Positions 35,740 to 43,620 are shown, numbered from the stretch's first letter. The stretch: 43,860 nt of DNA from Deltaproteobacteria bacterium (GCA_006226375.1 SBHC01000015.1:1-43860), one strand, 5' to 3'. A program made the numbers and translations. The notes: a model not told the origin generated them from the sequence alone.

Positions 35740-38700
35740 TTAGCGGCTGCGGGATTGGCGTGTTCCGAGGGTCGCATTGAGGGTTACGTCTTTGCCTTTG
35801 CGCTTCACAACGATCTTGAGCTTTTCACCCGGAGCGTAGTCACGAAGGGCAAAGACCATATCGTACAGGTTGCGAATGGGGTAGCGACCCATCTTGATGA
35901 TGATGTCTCCACCTTGAATGCCGGCTTTGTCTGCTGGTCCTCCGCTTCGAACGCCCGTAAGCTTCACACCTTCCACCTTGCTTCCATAGTCAGGGATGGT
36001 GCCGAGGTAGGCTCGCATCCCACCGCGAATCTTGCGTCGCGGACGAGGTGTCATGACCTTTCTGTATTCGGGGCGTTTGGCCTGTTGATCGAGGGTTTTG
36101 GCAACCCAAGTCACATACTTTGCGATGGCAGCTACACCAGGAAGGTTGAGAGTATCAAACGTGTCACCGGGGCGATGGTACAAGCTGTGTGCGCCTGTAA
36201 AGAAGAACAGCACCGGTATCTTTCGGGCGTAGAAGGAGGTGTGGTCGGAGGGACCATAGCCGCTGGGTCCAAGCTTCAGCGCGAGTTGGGTCTTCTTGCG
36301 GTTGACCTCTCGTAGGATGGAGCCAAAAATCGGGGATGTTGCGCTTCCTTGTACCACCAGGCGGTTCTTTTTCATCTGACCCACCATATCAAGGTTCAAC
36401 ATCGTCACGATGCTCTTGAGAGGAACGTTGGGATGACGAACATAATGTGCCGAACCCAACAAGCCTCGTTCTTCTCCTGAGAAGCCGATGAACACAAAGG
36501 TGCGTTGGGTTCCAACCTTGGCGAGTTTGCGGGCAATGTGCATCATCGCTGCCGTGCCAGACGCGTTGTCGTCAGCGCCAGGATGAATCTTTCCTTTGTT
36601 ACCAGGGAAGGCTCCCACATGACCGTAACCCAAGTGGTCGTAGTGAGCCCCTACAACAATGACTTCCTTTTTCAAGGTCGGGTGCTTGCCAGGAAGGACA
36701 CCAATCACGTTGCGAATTTTGGCGGTCGTCTTCTTCAGCTTGACTGTGATCTTGGCTTGAGCGTCCAAAGCCATCGAAGCAGGCTTCTTTGTGGATTCGA
36801 TTTGGTTCCAGAGCTTTCGCAGGCTCGTGTTGTTCGCGCGAAGAATCGAATCGGCCACCTGACCTTGGATGTGGAGGGCGGGAATTCCAGCGTCGCTCAT
36901 CCCACGGCTCAAGCTCGGTGTGACAAGGGAGCGTGGCTTTTGGCCTTTGGCGGGCGGAAGGTTCACAATCAAAACACCCTTGGCGCCGTGGGAACGGGCA
37001 TTCAGGATCTTGTACCGGAACGCCGCATACAAGTCACGTTTATGTTTCCAGGGGTGTTTTCCTTTCGTTCGCCAGAACGGGGTGTAACGAAGCAGGAGGA
37101 CTATTTTTCCCTTTACATCGAGTCCCTTGTAGTCATTGTAATTGAGGGAGGAGGATGTGATTCCATACCCTGCAAACACCACATCCGCTGTGATGCTTCC
37201 TTCTGCGGAAAAGCCAAAGGGTACAAAGTCTTGCTGGGCTTGCCAGCTTGTGGATTGGTTCCCAACTTTGACTTCCAAGTCGTTCCCTGGGGCCATCTTT
37301 ACGCCGAGGGCGGTGGTGAAGTATTGGAAGAATGTCTTCTGTTCACCTCCCGGCTGAAGACCAATGGCCTCGAACCGGTTGGCGATGTATTGGGAAGCTA
37401 TTTTGATGCCGTTGGTTCCTGCGTCGCGACCTTCCAAGAAGGGGCTGGAGAGGAAGGCAAGGTCCTGAATCAATGGACTCTTCAACAATCGGCTTCCTCG
37501 CATCTTCTTTTTCTTGGCTTTCTTTCCATAGCGGTGACCGTAGCTATGATAGCTATGGCCTTTGCCGTGTTTTCCGCCTTTGTGATGCTTCCCGTGTTTG
37601 TAGCTTCGATGGCCTTTGCCTTTGTGATGATGTCGGTAGCTTCGATAGCTTCTCTTGTGTCGGTAGCTTCGGTAGCTATGCCCGTGACGCTTTCGTTTCT
37701 TGGGCTTCTTGAAGGAGAGAAGCCTGGACTTCTTGTACTCTTTTCTTGGATCGTTGCAGCCTTTGGGCATGACAAAGGGCATGGTGTAAATCTGACTTTT
37801 GCCGCCGTTCCGCTTCGATGTGAAGCCAATGGTTTTTCCATCGTTGGAGAATACCGGGAGCACATCGGCTGCAGGGTGTGAGGTTAGCTGCTTGACGCAA
37901 GTTCCTTTGACATCGATGAGGAACAAGTCAAAGTTGCGACGGGTCTTGTAGGTCGTTTGATGGTTGGAGGAGAACAAGATCCATTTGTTGCTGGGGTGCC
38001 AAAACGGAGCCCAGTGGATTCCTTTGCCAAAGGTAAGCTGGCGAATGTTCTTCAGCTCACCCTTCACCAAGTCTGCGACCATCACTTGCGCGTTGCCACG
38101 ACGGTCAAAGGAGCGCCACGTGACATGTTTGCCGTTGGGGGATATGAAGGCTCCGCCGTCATTTCCACGTCGCCAAGTGAGGCGTCGTTGGTTGGTTCCG
38201 TCAGCGTTCATCAGGTAAAGCTCTTGGTCGCCGTCGCGCCTTGAGCTAAAGATCACATACTTACCATCGGTGGAATAGGTACCTTCTGCATCGTATCCCG
38301 GCGCATGGGTCAGTCGCTTTTGCATCTTGCCCTTGCGGTCAAAGACATATACCTCGTAAGGCTTGTACATCCACTTGTACCGACGCTTTCGTCGATTCAT
38401 GGTCCACTTCTTCTTGGCGGGCTGGGTCGCTGCTCTGGCTGCTGCTGCACGCTTCTTGGCGGCGACCACTTCGGGGTCATACGACCTGAACTTTCGTGAC
38501 TCTTTGACTTCCTGGTAGGTGGAGGCAAACAAGACAAGGTTGGGGTTAGTGGGGTGGAAGTACGAGCACGTATCATCACCGTTGTGACGGCTGATTCGGG
38601 TCTCTTTCTTCGTCTTTACATTAACGATGTAAATCTGAGTGTGTGCGTGTTCTTTGCGTCCATACGATTGAAAGATAATCTCATCACCTTTGGGTGAAAA

Positions 38701-38874
38701 GTATCCTTCTCCATTAACACCCTGAAACGTTAGCTGTTGAACGTTGGATTCAATCAACTTGGTAGGCGGCAGGGTAGGCGGTTTTGATTTGGGACTTGCA
38801 TGGGCGACCACGCCGAACATCCCGAGGGAACATACAAGAGTGAGTGTGGCTTTCAATAGAGTTGAGGGCTTCAT
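35740..38874 (-). CDS. Exported PD40 propeller - M28 metallopeptidase - PDZ fusion
   Basis: 1044 aa. Signal peptide 1-26. Residues about 40-375 form a TolB/PD40-type beta-propeller (GYFSPKGDEIIFQS, GTYSTDGKYVIFSSRRDGDQE, PVFSNDGKTIGFTSKRNGG). Residues about 380-460 are an extreme His/Tyr/Arg/Ser/Lys/Gly-rich linker with HSYRSYRH-type repeats. Then comes a PA-like insert and an M28 aminopeptidase domain with the zinc ligands in place: GAHYDHLG, GADDNASG, SGEERG, NLDMVG and the final His in HSLYHRPGDT. A PDZ domain closes it (residues about 945-1044, GPADKAGIQGGDIIIKMG). Expected to be a zinc exopeptidase in the periplasm or outside. AAAGGA precedes the ATG with 5 nt spacing. It lies 55 bp downstream of the haloalkane dehalogenase gene, same strand. 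Confidence 0.9.
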   Translation of the reverse strand: MKPSTLLKATLTLVCSLGMFGVVAHASPKSKPPTLPPTKLIESNVQQLTFQGVNGEGYFSPKGDEIIFQSYGRKEHAHTQIYIVNVKTKKETRISRHNGDDTCSYFHPTNPNLVLFASTYQEVKESRKFRSYDPEVVAAKKRAAAARAATQPAKKKWTMNRRKRRYKWMYKPYEVYVFDRKGKMQKRLTHAPGYDAEGTYSTDGKYVIFSSRRDGDQELYLMNADGTNQRRLTWRRGNDGGAFISPNGKHVTWRSFDRRGNAQVMVADLVKGELKNIRQLTFGKGIHWAPFWHPSNKWILFSSNHQTTYKTRRNFDLFLIDVKGTCVKQLTSHPAADVLPVFSNDGKTIGFTSKRNGGKSQIYTMPFVMPKGCNDPRKEYKKSRLLSFKKPKKRKRHGHSYRSYRHKRSYRSYRHHHKGKGHRSYKHGKHHKGGKHGKGHSYHSYGHRYGKKAKKKKMRGSRLLKSPLIQDLAFLSSPFLEGRDAGTNGIKIASQYIANRFEAIGLQPGGEQKTFFQYFTTALGVKMAPGNDLEVKVGNQSTSWQAQQDFVPFGFSAEGSITADVVFAGYGITSSSLNYNDYKGLDVKGKIVLLLRYTPFWRTKGKHPWKHKRDLYAAFRYKILNARSHGAKGVLIVNLPPAKGQKPRSLVTPSLSRGMSDAGIPALHIQGQVADSILRANNTSLRKLWNQIESTKKPASMALDAQAKITVKLKKTTAKIRNVIGVLPGKHPTLKKEVIVVGAHYDHLGYGHVGAFPGNKGKIHPGADDNASGTAAMMHIARKLAKVGTQRTFVFIGFSGEERGLLGSAHYVRHPNVPLKSIVTMLNLDMVGQMKKNRLVVQGSATSPIFGSILREVNRKKTQLALKLGPSGYGPSDHTSFYARKIPVLFFFTGAHSLYHRPGDTFDTLNLPGVAAIAKYVTWVAKTLDQQAKRPEYRKVMTPRPRRKIRGGMRAYLGTIPDYGSKVEGVKLTGVRSGGPADKAGIQGGDIIIKMGRYPIRNLYDMVFALRDYAPGEKLKIVVKRKGKDVTLNATLGTRQSRSR
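37490..37735 (-). repeat. His/Tyr/Arg/Lys-rich low-complexity coding segment
   Basis: Short imperfect repeats (on the + strand, variants of GGTAGCTTCGATAGCT) encode HSYRSYRH and HKGGKHGKG-type units at about residues 380-460 of the M28 fusion. The segment has few acidic residues. Confidence 0.7.
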
Positions 38875-38929
38875 GGTTTCCTTTCTTTTGTGATGGAGAG
38901 GGAATGGGGAGCTTCGACGTATCGGAGAT

Positions 38930-39838
38930 TTACGAAGGGGTTTGCATCCAATCGAGGATGATCTTGGCTAAGGTTTCGCCCTGATCTTCTTGAAGGAAAT
39001 GACCACCTTCTTTAATGATGGTGTGAGGTTGTCCCTTGGTTCCAGGGACAATCGCCTGGAAAATCTGGTCTCCACCTCTCGTGATGGGATCGGAGTCGCT
39101 AAACGTCGTGAGGAAGGGCTTGTCCCACTGACCGAGCGTTTCCCAGGCTTTTCGATTGGCTGGGGTTGCAGGGTTGTCGGATGATGTGGGGACCAACGCT
39201 GGCATCACTCGTGGACCTTCTTTGTACGATTCATCAGGGAAGGGCGCATCATAGGCTGCGATGACGTCGTCCGCGACTTCTTGTGCACATCCTCTTCGGA
39301 TGACCTGTCCCACTGGAAACACGTCAACCTCTTGCGAGTATTTCTGCCACTTAAAGAAGGCTTCGGGAAAGGGCTGGTCTCCCGTTGGAAGCATGGTGTT
39401 TCCGGCGACGATTCGAGCAAACCGCTCTGGATGTTCGGCTGCGATTCGCAAACCCAGCAAACCTCCCCAATCTTGGCAGAATAGGGTGATGTCCGTGAGA
39501 TCGAGTTGTTCGACCCATTGGGTGAGCCAGTCCACATGAGCTTGGTACGAGTGATCGTCTCGGCTCGCTGGTTTGTCGGACCTTCCAAACCCTACCAGGT
39601 CCGGGGCCAACGTTCGACAACCGCCTTCCGCCAAAATGGGGATCATGATTCGATAGAGGTACGACCAAGAAGGCTCCCCATGCAACAACAGAACAACGGG
39701 TCCATCCGCAGGCCCTTCAGCCAGATAGTGCATCCGAAGGGATGTTCCATCTTCGGCGCTCACTTCCAAGTAGTTGGGCTCGAACGGGTAGTCCGGTAGG
39801 TTCTCAAAATGTTGTTCGGGGGTTCGCAACACTTCCAT
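38930..39838 (-). CDS. Haloalkane dehalogenase, subfamily I (DhlA/DhmA-like)
   Basis: 302 aa from the ATG at 39838, preceded by AAGGAG with 8 nt spacing; the longer frame to 39934 lacks such a site. The alpha/beta-hydrolase cleaves carbon-halogen bonds by SN2 attack of an Asp. The opening RTPEQHFENLPDYPFEPNYL closely follows the N-terminus of Xanthobacter DhlA as I recall it. HGEPSWSYLYR carries Glu54; CQDWGG holds nucleophile Asp123 and halide-binding Trp124; Trp164 is placed for the second halide ligand; the acid is Asp248 or Asp250 (FSDSDPITRG); the base is His280 (EGGHFLQED). All catalytic residues are present. No pathway genes for haloalkane use adjoin it. It lies 55 bp upstream of the M28 peptidase on the same strand. 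Confidence 0.92.
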   Translation of the reverse strand: MEVLRTPEQHFENLPDYPFEPNYLEVSAEDGTSLRMHYLAEGPADGPVVLLLHGEPSWSYLYRIMIPILAEGGCRTLAPDLVGFGRSDKPASRDDHSYQAHVDWLTQWVEQLDLTDITLFCQDWGGLLGLRIAAEHPERFARIVAGNTMLPTGDQPFPEAFFKWQKYSQEVDVFPVGQVIRRGCAQEVADDVIAAYDAPFPDESYKEGPRVMPALVPTSSDNPATPANRKAWETLGQWDKPFLTTFSDSDPITRGGDQIFQAIVPGTKGQPHTIIKEGGHFLQEDQGETLAKIILDWMQTPS

Positions 39839-40024
39839 GAGTTGGCTCCTTCGACGGGCCGGCCGAGTCGGCAAGCTTGGGTGTCTTGATTCGGTGGACA
39901 CTCTATCCCTGCCACATTTTCGATGCAACCCCATTTTGTTTGAACTTTCGTTTTCCTCTCACGTAAAAAGAAAAGCCTTCCTGATGGTTTACTTCTCCAA
40001 CCCCATTTTCTGGGATTTTTTTGC

Positions 40025-40053
40025 TTGACAGAAACGACAGGGAAGTGTAAACC
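40025..40053 (+). promoter_or_regulatory. Promoter of tRNA-Leu
   Basis: A perfect TTGACA (40025-40030), a 17-nt spacer and TAAACC (40048-40053). The start of transcription would be near 40060, about 9 nt before the mature tRNA end. Confidence 0.55.
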
Positions 40054-40068
40054 GTTATGGCTTTCAGC

Positions 40069-40152
40069 GCCTCGGTGGCGGAATTGGTAGACGCGACGGA
40101 TTCAAAATCCGTTGGTGGTGACACTGTGAGGGTTCGAGTCCCTCCCGAGGTA
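40069..40152 (+). tRNA. tRNA-Leu (anticodon CAA)
   Basis: 84 nt. The acceptor stem GCCTCGG pairs with CCGAGGT (one G-T pair), with discriminator A. The anticodon stem ACGGA/TCCGT encloses the loop TTCAAAA, giving anticodon CAA and decoding TTG. The long variable arm is that of a type II tRNA, as expected for leucine, and the T arm GAGGGTTCGAGTCCCTC is canonical. No CCA is encoded; AAG follows. Confidence 0.95.
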
Positions 40153-40158
40153 AAGATG

Positions 40159-40190
40159 AAACCCATGAGCAAATTCGCTTGTGGGTTTTG
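40159..40190 (+). terminator. Terminator of tRNA-Leu
   Basis: AAACCCATGAGC (40159-40170) pairs over 12 positions, including two G-T, with GCTTGTGGGTTT (40177-40188) around a 6-nt loop, followed by a T-rich stretch. It lies 6 nt after the tRNA. Confidence 0.65.
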
Positions 40191-40212
40191 TCGTTTAAGC
40201 AGCCTGTTTTTT

Positions 40213-40275
40213 CCGTTGGTGGTGAGACTGCTGAGGGTTCGACTGGGCTCGCACACGAGTCCCTCCCGAGGTAAA
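40213..40275 (+). pseudogene. Partial second copy of the tRNA-Leu 3' half with T-loop insertion
   Basis: From CCGTTGGTGGTGA to CCCTCCCGAGGTAAA this repeats positions 40109-40154 of the tRNA, with a few changes in the variable arm and an extra 14 nt (CTGGGCTCGCACAC) placed inside the T loop. The 5' half (D arm, anticodon arm) is absent. It cannot be a functional tRNA and looks like a recombination or integration scar, or a tRNA-derived RNA element. Confidence 0.75.
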
Positions 40276-40281
40276 CAAGAT

Positions 40282-40320
40282 GGCTCAAAGGTTTCAAGGC
40301 TTTTGGGCCGTTTCTCATTT
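40282..40320 (+). terminator. Terminator-like hairpin after the partial tRNA copy
   Basis: GGCTCAAA (40282-40289) pairs with TTTGGGCC (40302-40309), one G-T pair, followed by GTTTCTCATTTT. The 16-nt element GGCTTTTGGGCCGTTT within it occurs again at 40964-40979. Confidence 0.5.
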
Positions 40321-40358
40321 TAGGTTTTGGTATTGTCGTTTGCTTGTCGTGGTCACTA

Positions 40359-40391
40359 GACGCCGGGCAAACATTTACCCGGCTAGCCATG
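40359..40391. repeat. 33-bp hairpin repeat, copy 1
   Basis: GACGCCGGGCAAA, then CATTTA, then CCCGGCTAGCCATG. GCCGGG and CCCGGC form the stem, with AAA and the variable hexamer in the loop. Copy 2 at 40518-40550 keeps all 27 flanking positions and differs only in the central hexamer. Confidence 0.7.
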
Positions 40392-40467
40392 TGCCATCCA
40401 TTTGTGTTCATATTGCGTCCATTTGCGGTTTGTATTTCCGCCGTGGCCGCACGTCTCTTGGGCATGT

Positions 40468-40550
40468 GATGACGCTAGGCAAAACGTTTGCGATGACATC
40501 GAGCAAATATTTGCGATGACGCCGGGCAAAAAGTTTCCCGGCTAGCCATG
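40468..40550. repeat. Three tandem GATGAC-hairpin units, the last being copy 2 of the 33-bp repeat
   Basis: Units start at 40468, 40492 and 40515 with GATGAC, 23-24 bp apart, each followed by a small palindrome: GCAAAACGTTTGC, GCAAATATTTGC and GGGCAAAAAGTTTCCC. The third runs into CCCGGCTAGCCATG, completing the second copy of the 33-bp repeat (40518-40550). The pattern of fixed stem ends and changing centres suggests structure is under selection. Confidence 0.65.
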
Positions 40551-40570
40551 AGGGATATTGGCAAGGGGTA

Positions 40571-40592
40571 AGTGCCCACATCTGTGGGCACT
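40571..40592. repeat. Perfect 10-bp inverted repeat
   Basis: AGTGCCCACA and TGTGGGCACT flank TC. As RNA or DNA it forms a strong hairpin. A run of eight T lies further on (40625-40632), itself enclosed by GTTGGT/ACCAAC, so this may be the end of a small transcript. Confidence 0.55.
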
Positions 40593-40727
40593 CCAACGCT
40601 TAAGGCTTTGATACTGTTGGTTCCTTTTTTTTGGGGGTGACTCTCACCAACAAGCTGTACATACATCCGAGCAACACACGAAATCTACGAAGACTTTAAC
40701 CCGATGGACCAACTCCCTACGACCGCA

Positions 40728-40990
40728 CCGGTGGGGGGGTGGACTGCTGAGAGGGCGACTGTGCTCGCTTGTTCGATGGCCTGCTCCATCCTTTGGAGGG
40801 AGCGATTGAATTCAATGGAGGAGCCCATGATTGATCCTGAGGCTTGCCGCAAGGACTAATCACGTTTCGGGTGGGAGTGGCTTTGCTTACACATGCGGAA
40901 AGCCTTTGGTGTGGCACTTCTAAGAGTGCCTCCAAAGGCAAACAAACGGTTCATGAGCGCGGTGGCTTTTGGGCCGTTTTTGTTTTCGAT
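40728..40990 (+). ncRNA. Possible structured RNA or decayed tRNA-Leu-derived element
   Basis: The 5' part (40728-40768) is similar to the partial tRNA copy: GACTGCTGAG is identical, followed by (A)GG, CGACTG and GCTCGC in the same order. The 3' part (40925-40979) resembles its end (GAGT.CCTCC...AAACAA) and shares GGCTTTTGGGCCGTTT exactly, followed by TTGTTTT. Between them lie ATTGAATTCAAT (40805-40816) and a nested hairpin, GCCTTTGG/CCAAAGGC enclosing GGCACT/AGTGCC (40902-40939). It could be a transcribed RNA ending at a terminator, or a scar of repeated insertion. No known RNA family was recognised. Confidence 0.4.
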
Positions 40991-41091
40991 TGGAGCTTTT
41001 AAAGCTACATGATGTAGACGGTGGGAGGCTTTTGGGAGGGAAGTGTTGTTTCGTTTGAGTGATACTGGCCTTAAAGAGGAGGTGGGTCGCT

Positions 41092-43620
41092 TTATTGGCA
41101 GATCTTCACAGAACCAAGGGGATTGCAAGAGCCCGAACCATAATCGCCACAGTCGGCATCGGAAGAACACTTTTTCAGGCAACGACCCACGTTGTTGAGA
41201 TAAGCCATGCAGAATGAATCAGAAGGACAGTCTTGCCGGTCCGGATTGCAGTGGGAAAAGCAGTACGGTTGCTGTCCATTGGTTGCGACGCCGCAGCTGT
41301 GATTGTCGGAGCACGGTGTCGAAGCGGAGCAAGCCGAGTATCGTTTCAGTGTGGTCGCGCAGGTACCCTTGGTGCAGATGAGGTCTGTGGCGCAATCGTT
41401 GTACTCAGGCTTGGCAGAGTCTGTTTGTAGGCAGGACTCTCCTTCTTTTCGAGTACGTTCTCGGGTGCATTCCACTGTGAGTGAGAACATGGTATCGGCT
41501 TGCACCTTGACCTTGAATTCTTCAAGGTTGGTGCTTGGCCAGGCCCGAAGAGCTACGCATGTTTGTTTGTGCAAACCCATCGTGGTTACGACGTGATCGC
41601 CCGGTGGTACGTTGACAAAGAAGGCGAGGGCCAGGCTTGAGGTTCCTTTCAAAGAAGTGTTGGGCTGACCGTTGGAGTCGATAAAGAAGGGTCCTTCTGC
41701 ACCCGTCGCCGAGAGCTTCATCGAGATGTCTGTGGCAGCCATTCCCCGTCTGTCATGGGTTGCGACAACGACAATCCCTGTTCCAGACTTGAGCTGAACC
41801 CCTGCAGCATTCGCAAGGAGAGGAAGTGCCTGCTTGGGTACAAGATTCGGGTTGAATCGGGTCATTTGATCGATGTCGATGCTTTGAACCATCTTCATGT
41901 ATCCCTCCTTTTCGATGGAGAACAACATGTTCGAGCGCAATGGGACGTTGCTCAGCAGAAAGTAACCTGAGTTGTTACTTGTGGCACACTTTACCGACTT
42001 GATAGAGGGCTGCTCCAGGCAAACTTTCACGCCGCTTAAGGGTGTTCGGTCCACAAAGTTGGAGGCTGTGCCATACACAACCGCTCTTCGCTCACACCGA
42101 ACGGAGAAGTAAGTGAGCGCATCTCCTTCAACCTTTGCACGGAATGTGTTTCTTTCAGTGCCTTCCCAAGCGTGATAGGGAAGACAACCTTTGAAGAACT
42201 CACCTGTGGTTTTGATGGTGTGAACCCCTGGTGGAACGTTGACGAAGAAGGCGATGGCTGCCCCTGTTGTCCCCGTGAGTTTTGGGTCTGGTTTTCCATC
42301 TGTACCCAGGAAGAAGGGACCTTCAGCACCTTTTGCATCGATGGACAAGGTTAGCCCTTTCGCTGCTGTCCTGGTGTCGGTCAGCGTTGTCACTACGATA
42401 ACGCCGGTTCCTGGTTTCATCTGGGTGCCGACCAAACTTGCAAAGAGGGGCACCATATTCGAGGGCAAAAGACCTGTGGTGAAGTGGGTTTCTTGTCCTC
42501 GTCCTTGCATGTGTAACACTTTTCCATAGCCCGTCTTCTCCATCGAAAGGAGCATCTCTTTTCCTTCGATAAACTCGGGCAACTGGAAGTTCCCTGTGGC
42601 ACTTGTCGTTGCACAGGCTTGTCCCGTGATCTTGGGTTGTTCCAAGCAGACCTTTACGCCTTCCACTGGCTTTTGGTCCAGGAAGTTTCGGGTGAGTCCT
42701 GTGTATCCAACTTTGTTGGCGCACGTGATGCTCAAAACTGTGAGGGAGTCGGCTTCTACTTTGGCCAGGAATTCATTTTCGTTCGGTCCAGGCCATGCTC
42801 CTGTGTGAGTGCAAATCTCTGCGTTGCTTCCCGAGGTGGTGATGGTTTGTGTGCCAGGAGGAACGTTGATGTAGAAAGCAATGCCAGACGAGGTCGTTGC
42901 CTTAAGGTTCTTGTCTGGGATGCCTCGTGTCGAGAAGAAGTAGGGTCCCTCCGCTCCTGAGGCATCCAACTTCATGTTGATGCCTTCCTTTCCCGACGTT
43001 AGCATCACTACGATCCCTGTTCCTGGTTTGATCTGAGAACCCAACGAACTTACCAGGGCGCTTCCCAACGTTTTGGGAAGCATGTTCATGAAAACGCCTT
43101 TCATGTCTTTGATTTCGCCTGCTGCAAACCCATAGAGGGTTCGGAAGTACGTTTCTTTCTCGGCTGACACCAACACGTTCTTGTCTTCAGGGACTCCGGG
43201 CAGTTCGAACGCACCTTTTTCGTCTGTTTTGGTGCAGGAGCCTTTGGGTATGGACAAGCAGACTTCGACGTCCTTGAGCAGGGGACCAGCGCTGCCTGCT
43301 GCAAAGGCTTGTGTCATCCCTTTGAGCGCAATGCCTGCGCTTCCTTCGGGCGGTTGTTCCGTGGGAGCCTGCTCTGGAAGGGAGGGCTCTTCGTTTCCGG
43401 TTGGCTTCTCAGCAACGGATGATTCTTCTCCTCCTGAGGAGCCTTCTGGGGTCGCTTCTGCGCCATCTTCGGTTGAGGCTGCATCTGTAGGTGCCGTCTC
43501 CGTCGAAGCATCTGCCGATACTTCATCCGATGGGCTTGTTCCGCAATGCAGGGTGGTGAGTGAAATCGCGAAGGTAAAGAAACTTAGGAACAGACAACTT
43601 GGGAGCCAATGGAGCTTCAT
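41092..43620 (-). CDS. Lipoprotein with three long internal repeats and a Cys-rich C-terminus
   Basis: 842 aa from the ATG at 43620 (AGAGGA upstream; the frame to 43641 begins at a TTG). The signal peptide ends at the likely lipidated Cys of TTLHCGTS. A long acidic Ser/Glu/Thr/Pro linker follows, to about residue 95. Three repeats of about 195 aa come next. Each opens with a carboxypeptidase-regulatory-like beta domain (GVKVCLEQP...GNFQLP...LLSMEKTGY), followed by a domain with KPGTGIVVV, GAEGPFF, and a closing AFFVNVPPG(T/V/D)H(T/V)(I/V)(T/K)T, ending in a Cys segment. The last 110 residues hold Dickkopf-like Cys pairs (CSASTPCSDNHSC, CNPDRQDCPSDSFC). Probably tethered to the outer membrane; a binding role is likely but not shown. 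Confidence 0.85.
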   Translation of the reverse strand: MKLHWLPSCLFLSFFTFAISLTTLHCGTSPSDEVSADASTETAPTDAASTEDGAEATPEGSSGGEESSVAEKPTGNEEPSLPEQAPTEQPPEGSAGIALKGMTQAFAAGSAGPLLKDVEVCLSIPKGSCTKTDEKGAFELPGVPEDKNVLVSAEKETYFRTLYGFAAGEIKDMKGVFMNMLPKTLGSALVSSLGSQIKPGTGIVVMLTSGKEGINMKLDASGAEGPYFFSTRGIPDKNLKATTSSGIAFYINVPPGTQTITTSGSNAEICTHTGAWPGPNENEFLAKVEADSLTVLSITCANKVGYTGLTRNFLDQKPVEGVKVCLEQPKITGQACATTSATGNFQLPEFIEGKEMLLSMEKTGYGKVLHMQGRGQETHFTTGLLPSNMVPLFASLVGTQMKPGTGVIVVTTLTDTRTAAKGLTLSIDAKGAEGPFFLGTDGKPDPKLTGTTGAAIAFFVNVPPGVHTIKTTGEFFKGCLPYHAWEGTERNTFRAKVEGDALTYFSVRCERRAVVYGTASNFVDRTPLSGVKVCLEQPSIKSVKCATSNNSGYFLLSNVPLRSNMLFSIEKEGYMKMVQSIDIDQMTRFNPNLVPKQALPLLANAAGVQLKSGTGIVVVATHDRRGMAATDISMKLSATGAEGPFFIDSNGQPNTSLKGTSSLALAFFVNVPPGDHVVTTMGLHKQTCVALRAWPSTNLEEFKVKVQADTMFSLTVECTRERTRKEGESCLQTDSAKPEYNDCATDLICTKGTCATTLKRYSACSASTPCSDNHSCGVATNGQQPYCFSHCNPDRQDCPSDSFCMAYLNNVGRCLKKCSSDADCGDYGSGSCNPLGSVKICQ

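Larger units (their letters stand above)
40153..41091. other. 0.94-kb non-coding region rich in hairpins and repeats
   Basis: No open frame here has a start, length or composition that convinces. The stretch instead holds the tRNA terminator, two tRNA-derived copies, a pair of 33-bp hairpin repeats, three GATGAC units and several perfect inverted repeats, all listed separately. From 41000 to 41091 I see nothing notable. Confidence 0.7.

Noticed and set aside
36505-37881. 458-aa plus-strand open frame opposite the M28 fusion
   Set aside because: Antisense to a gene with intact zinc ligands and PDZ; the hydrophobic stretch comes from the complement of the His/Arg/Lys-rich hinge.
40359-40550. 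CRISPR array
   Set aside because: Only two 33-bp copies, themselves palindromic through the centre, with no regular unique spacers and no cas genes.
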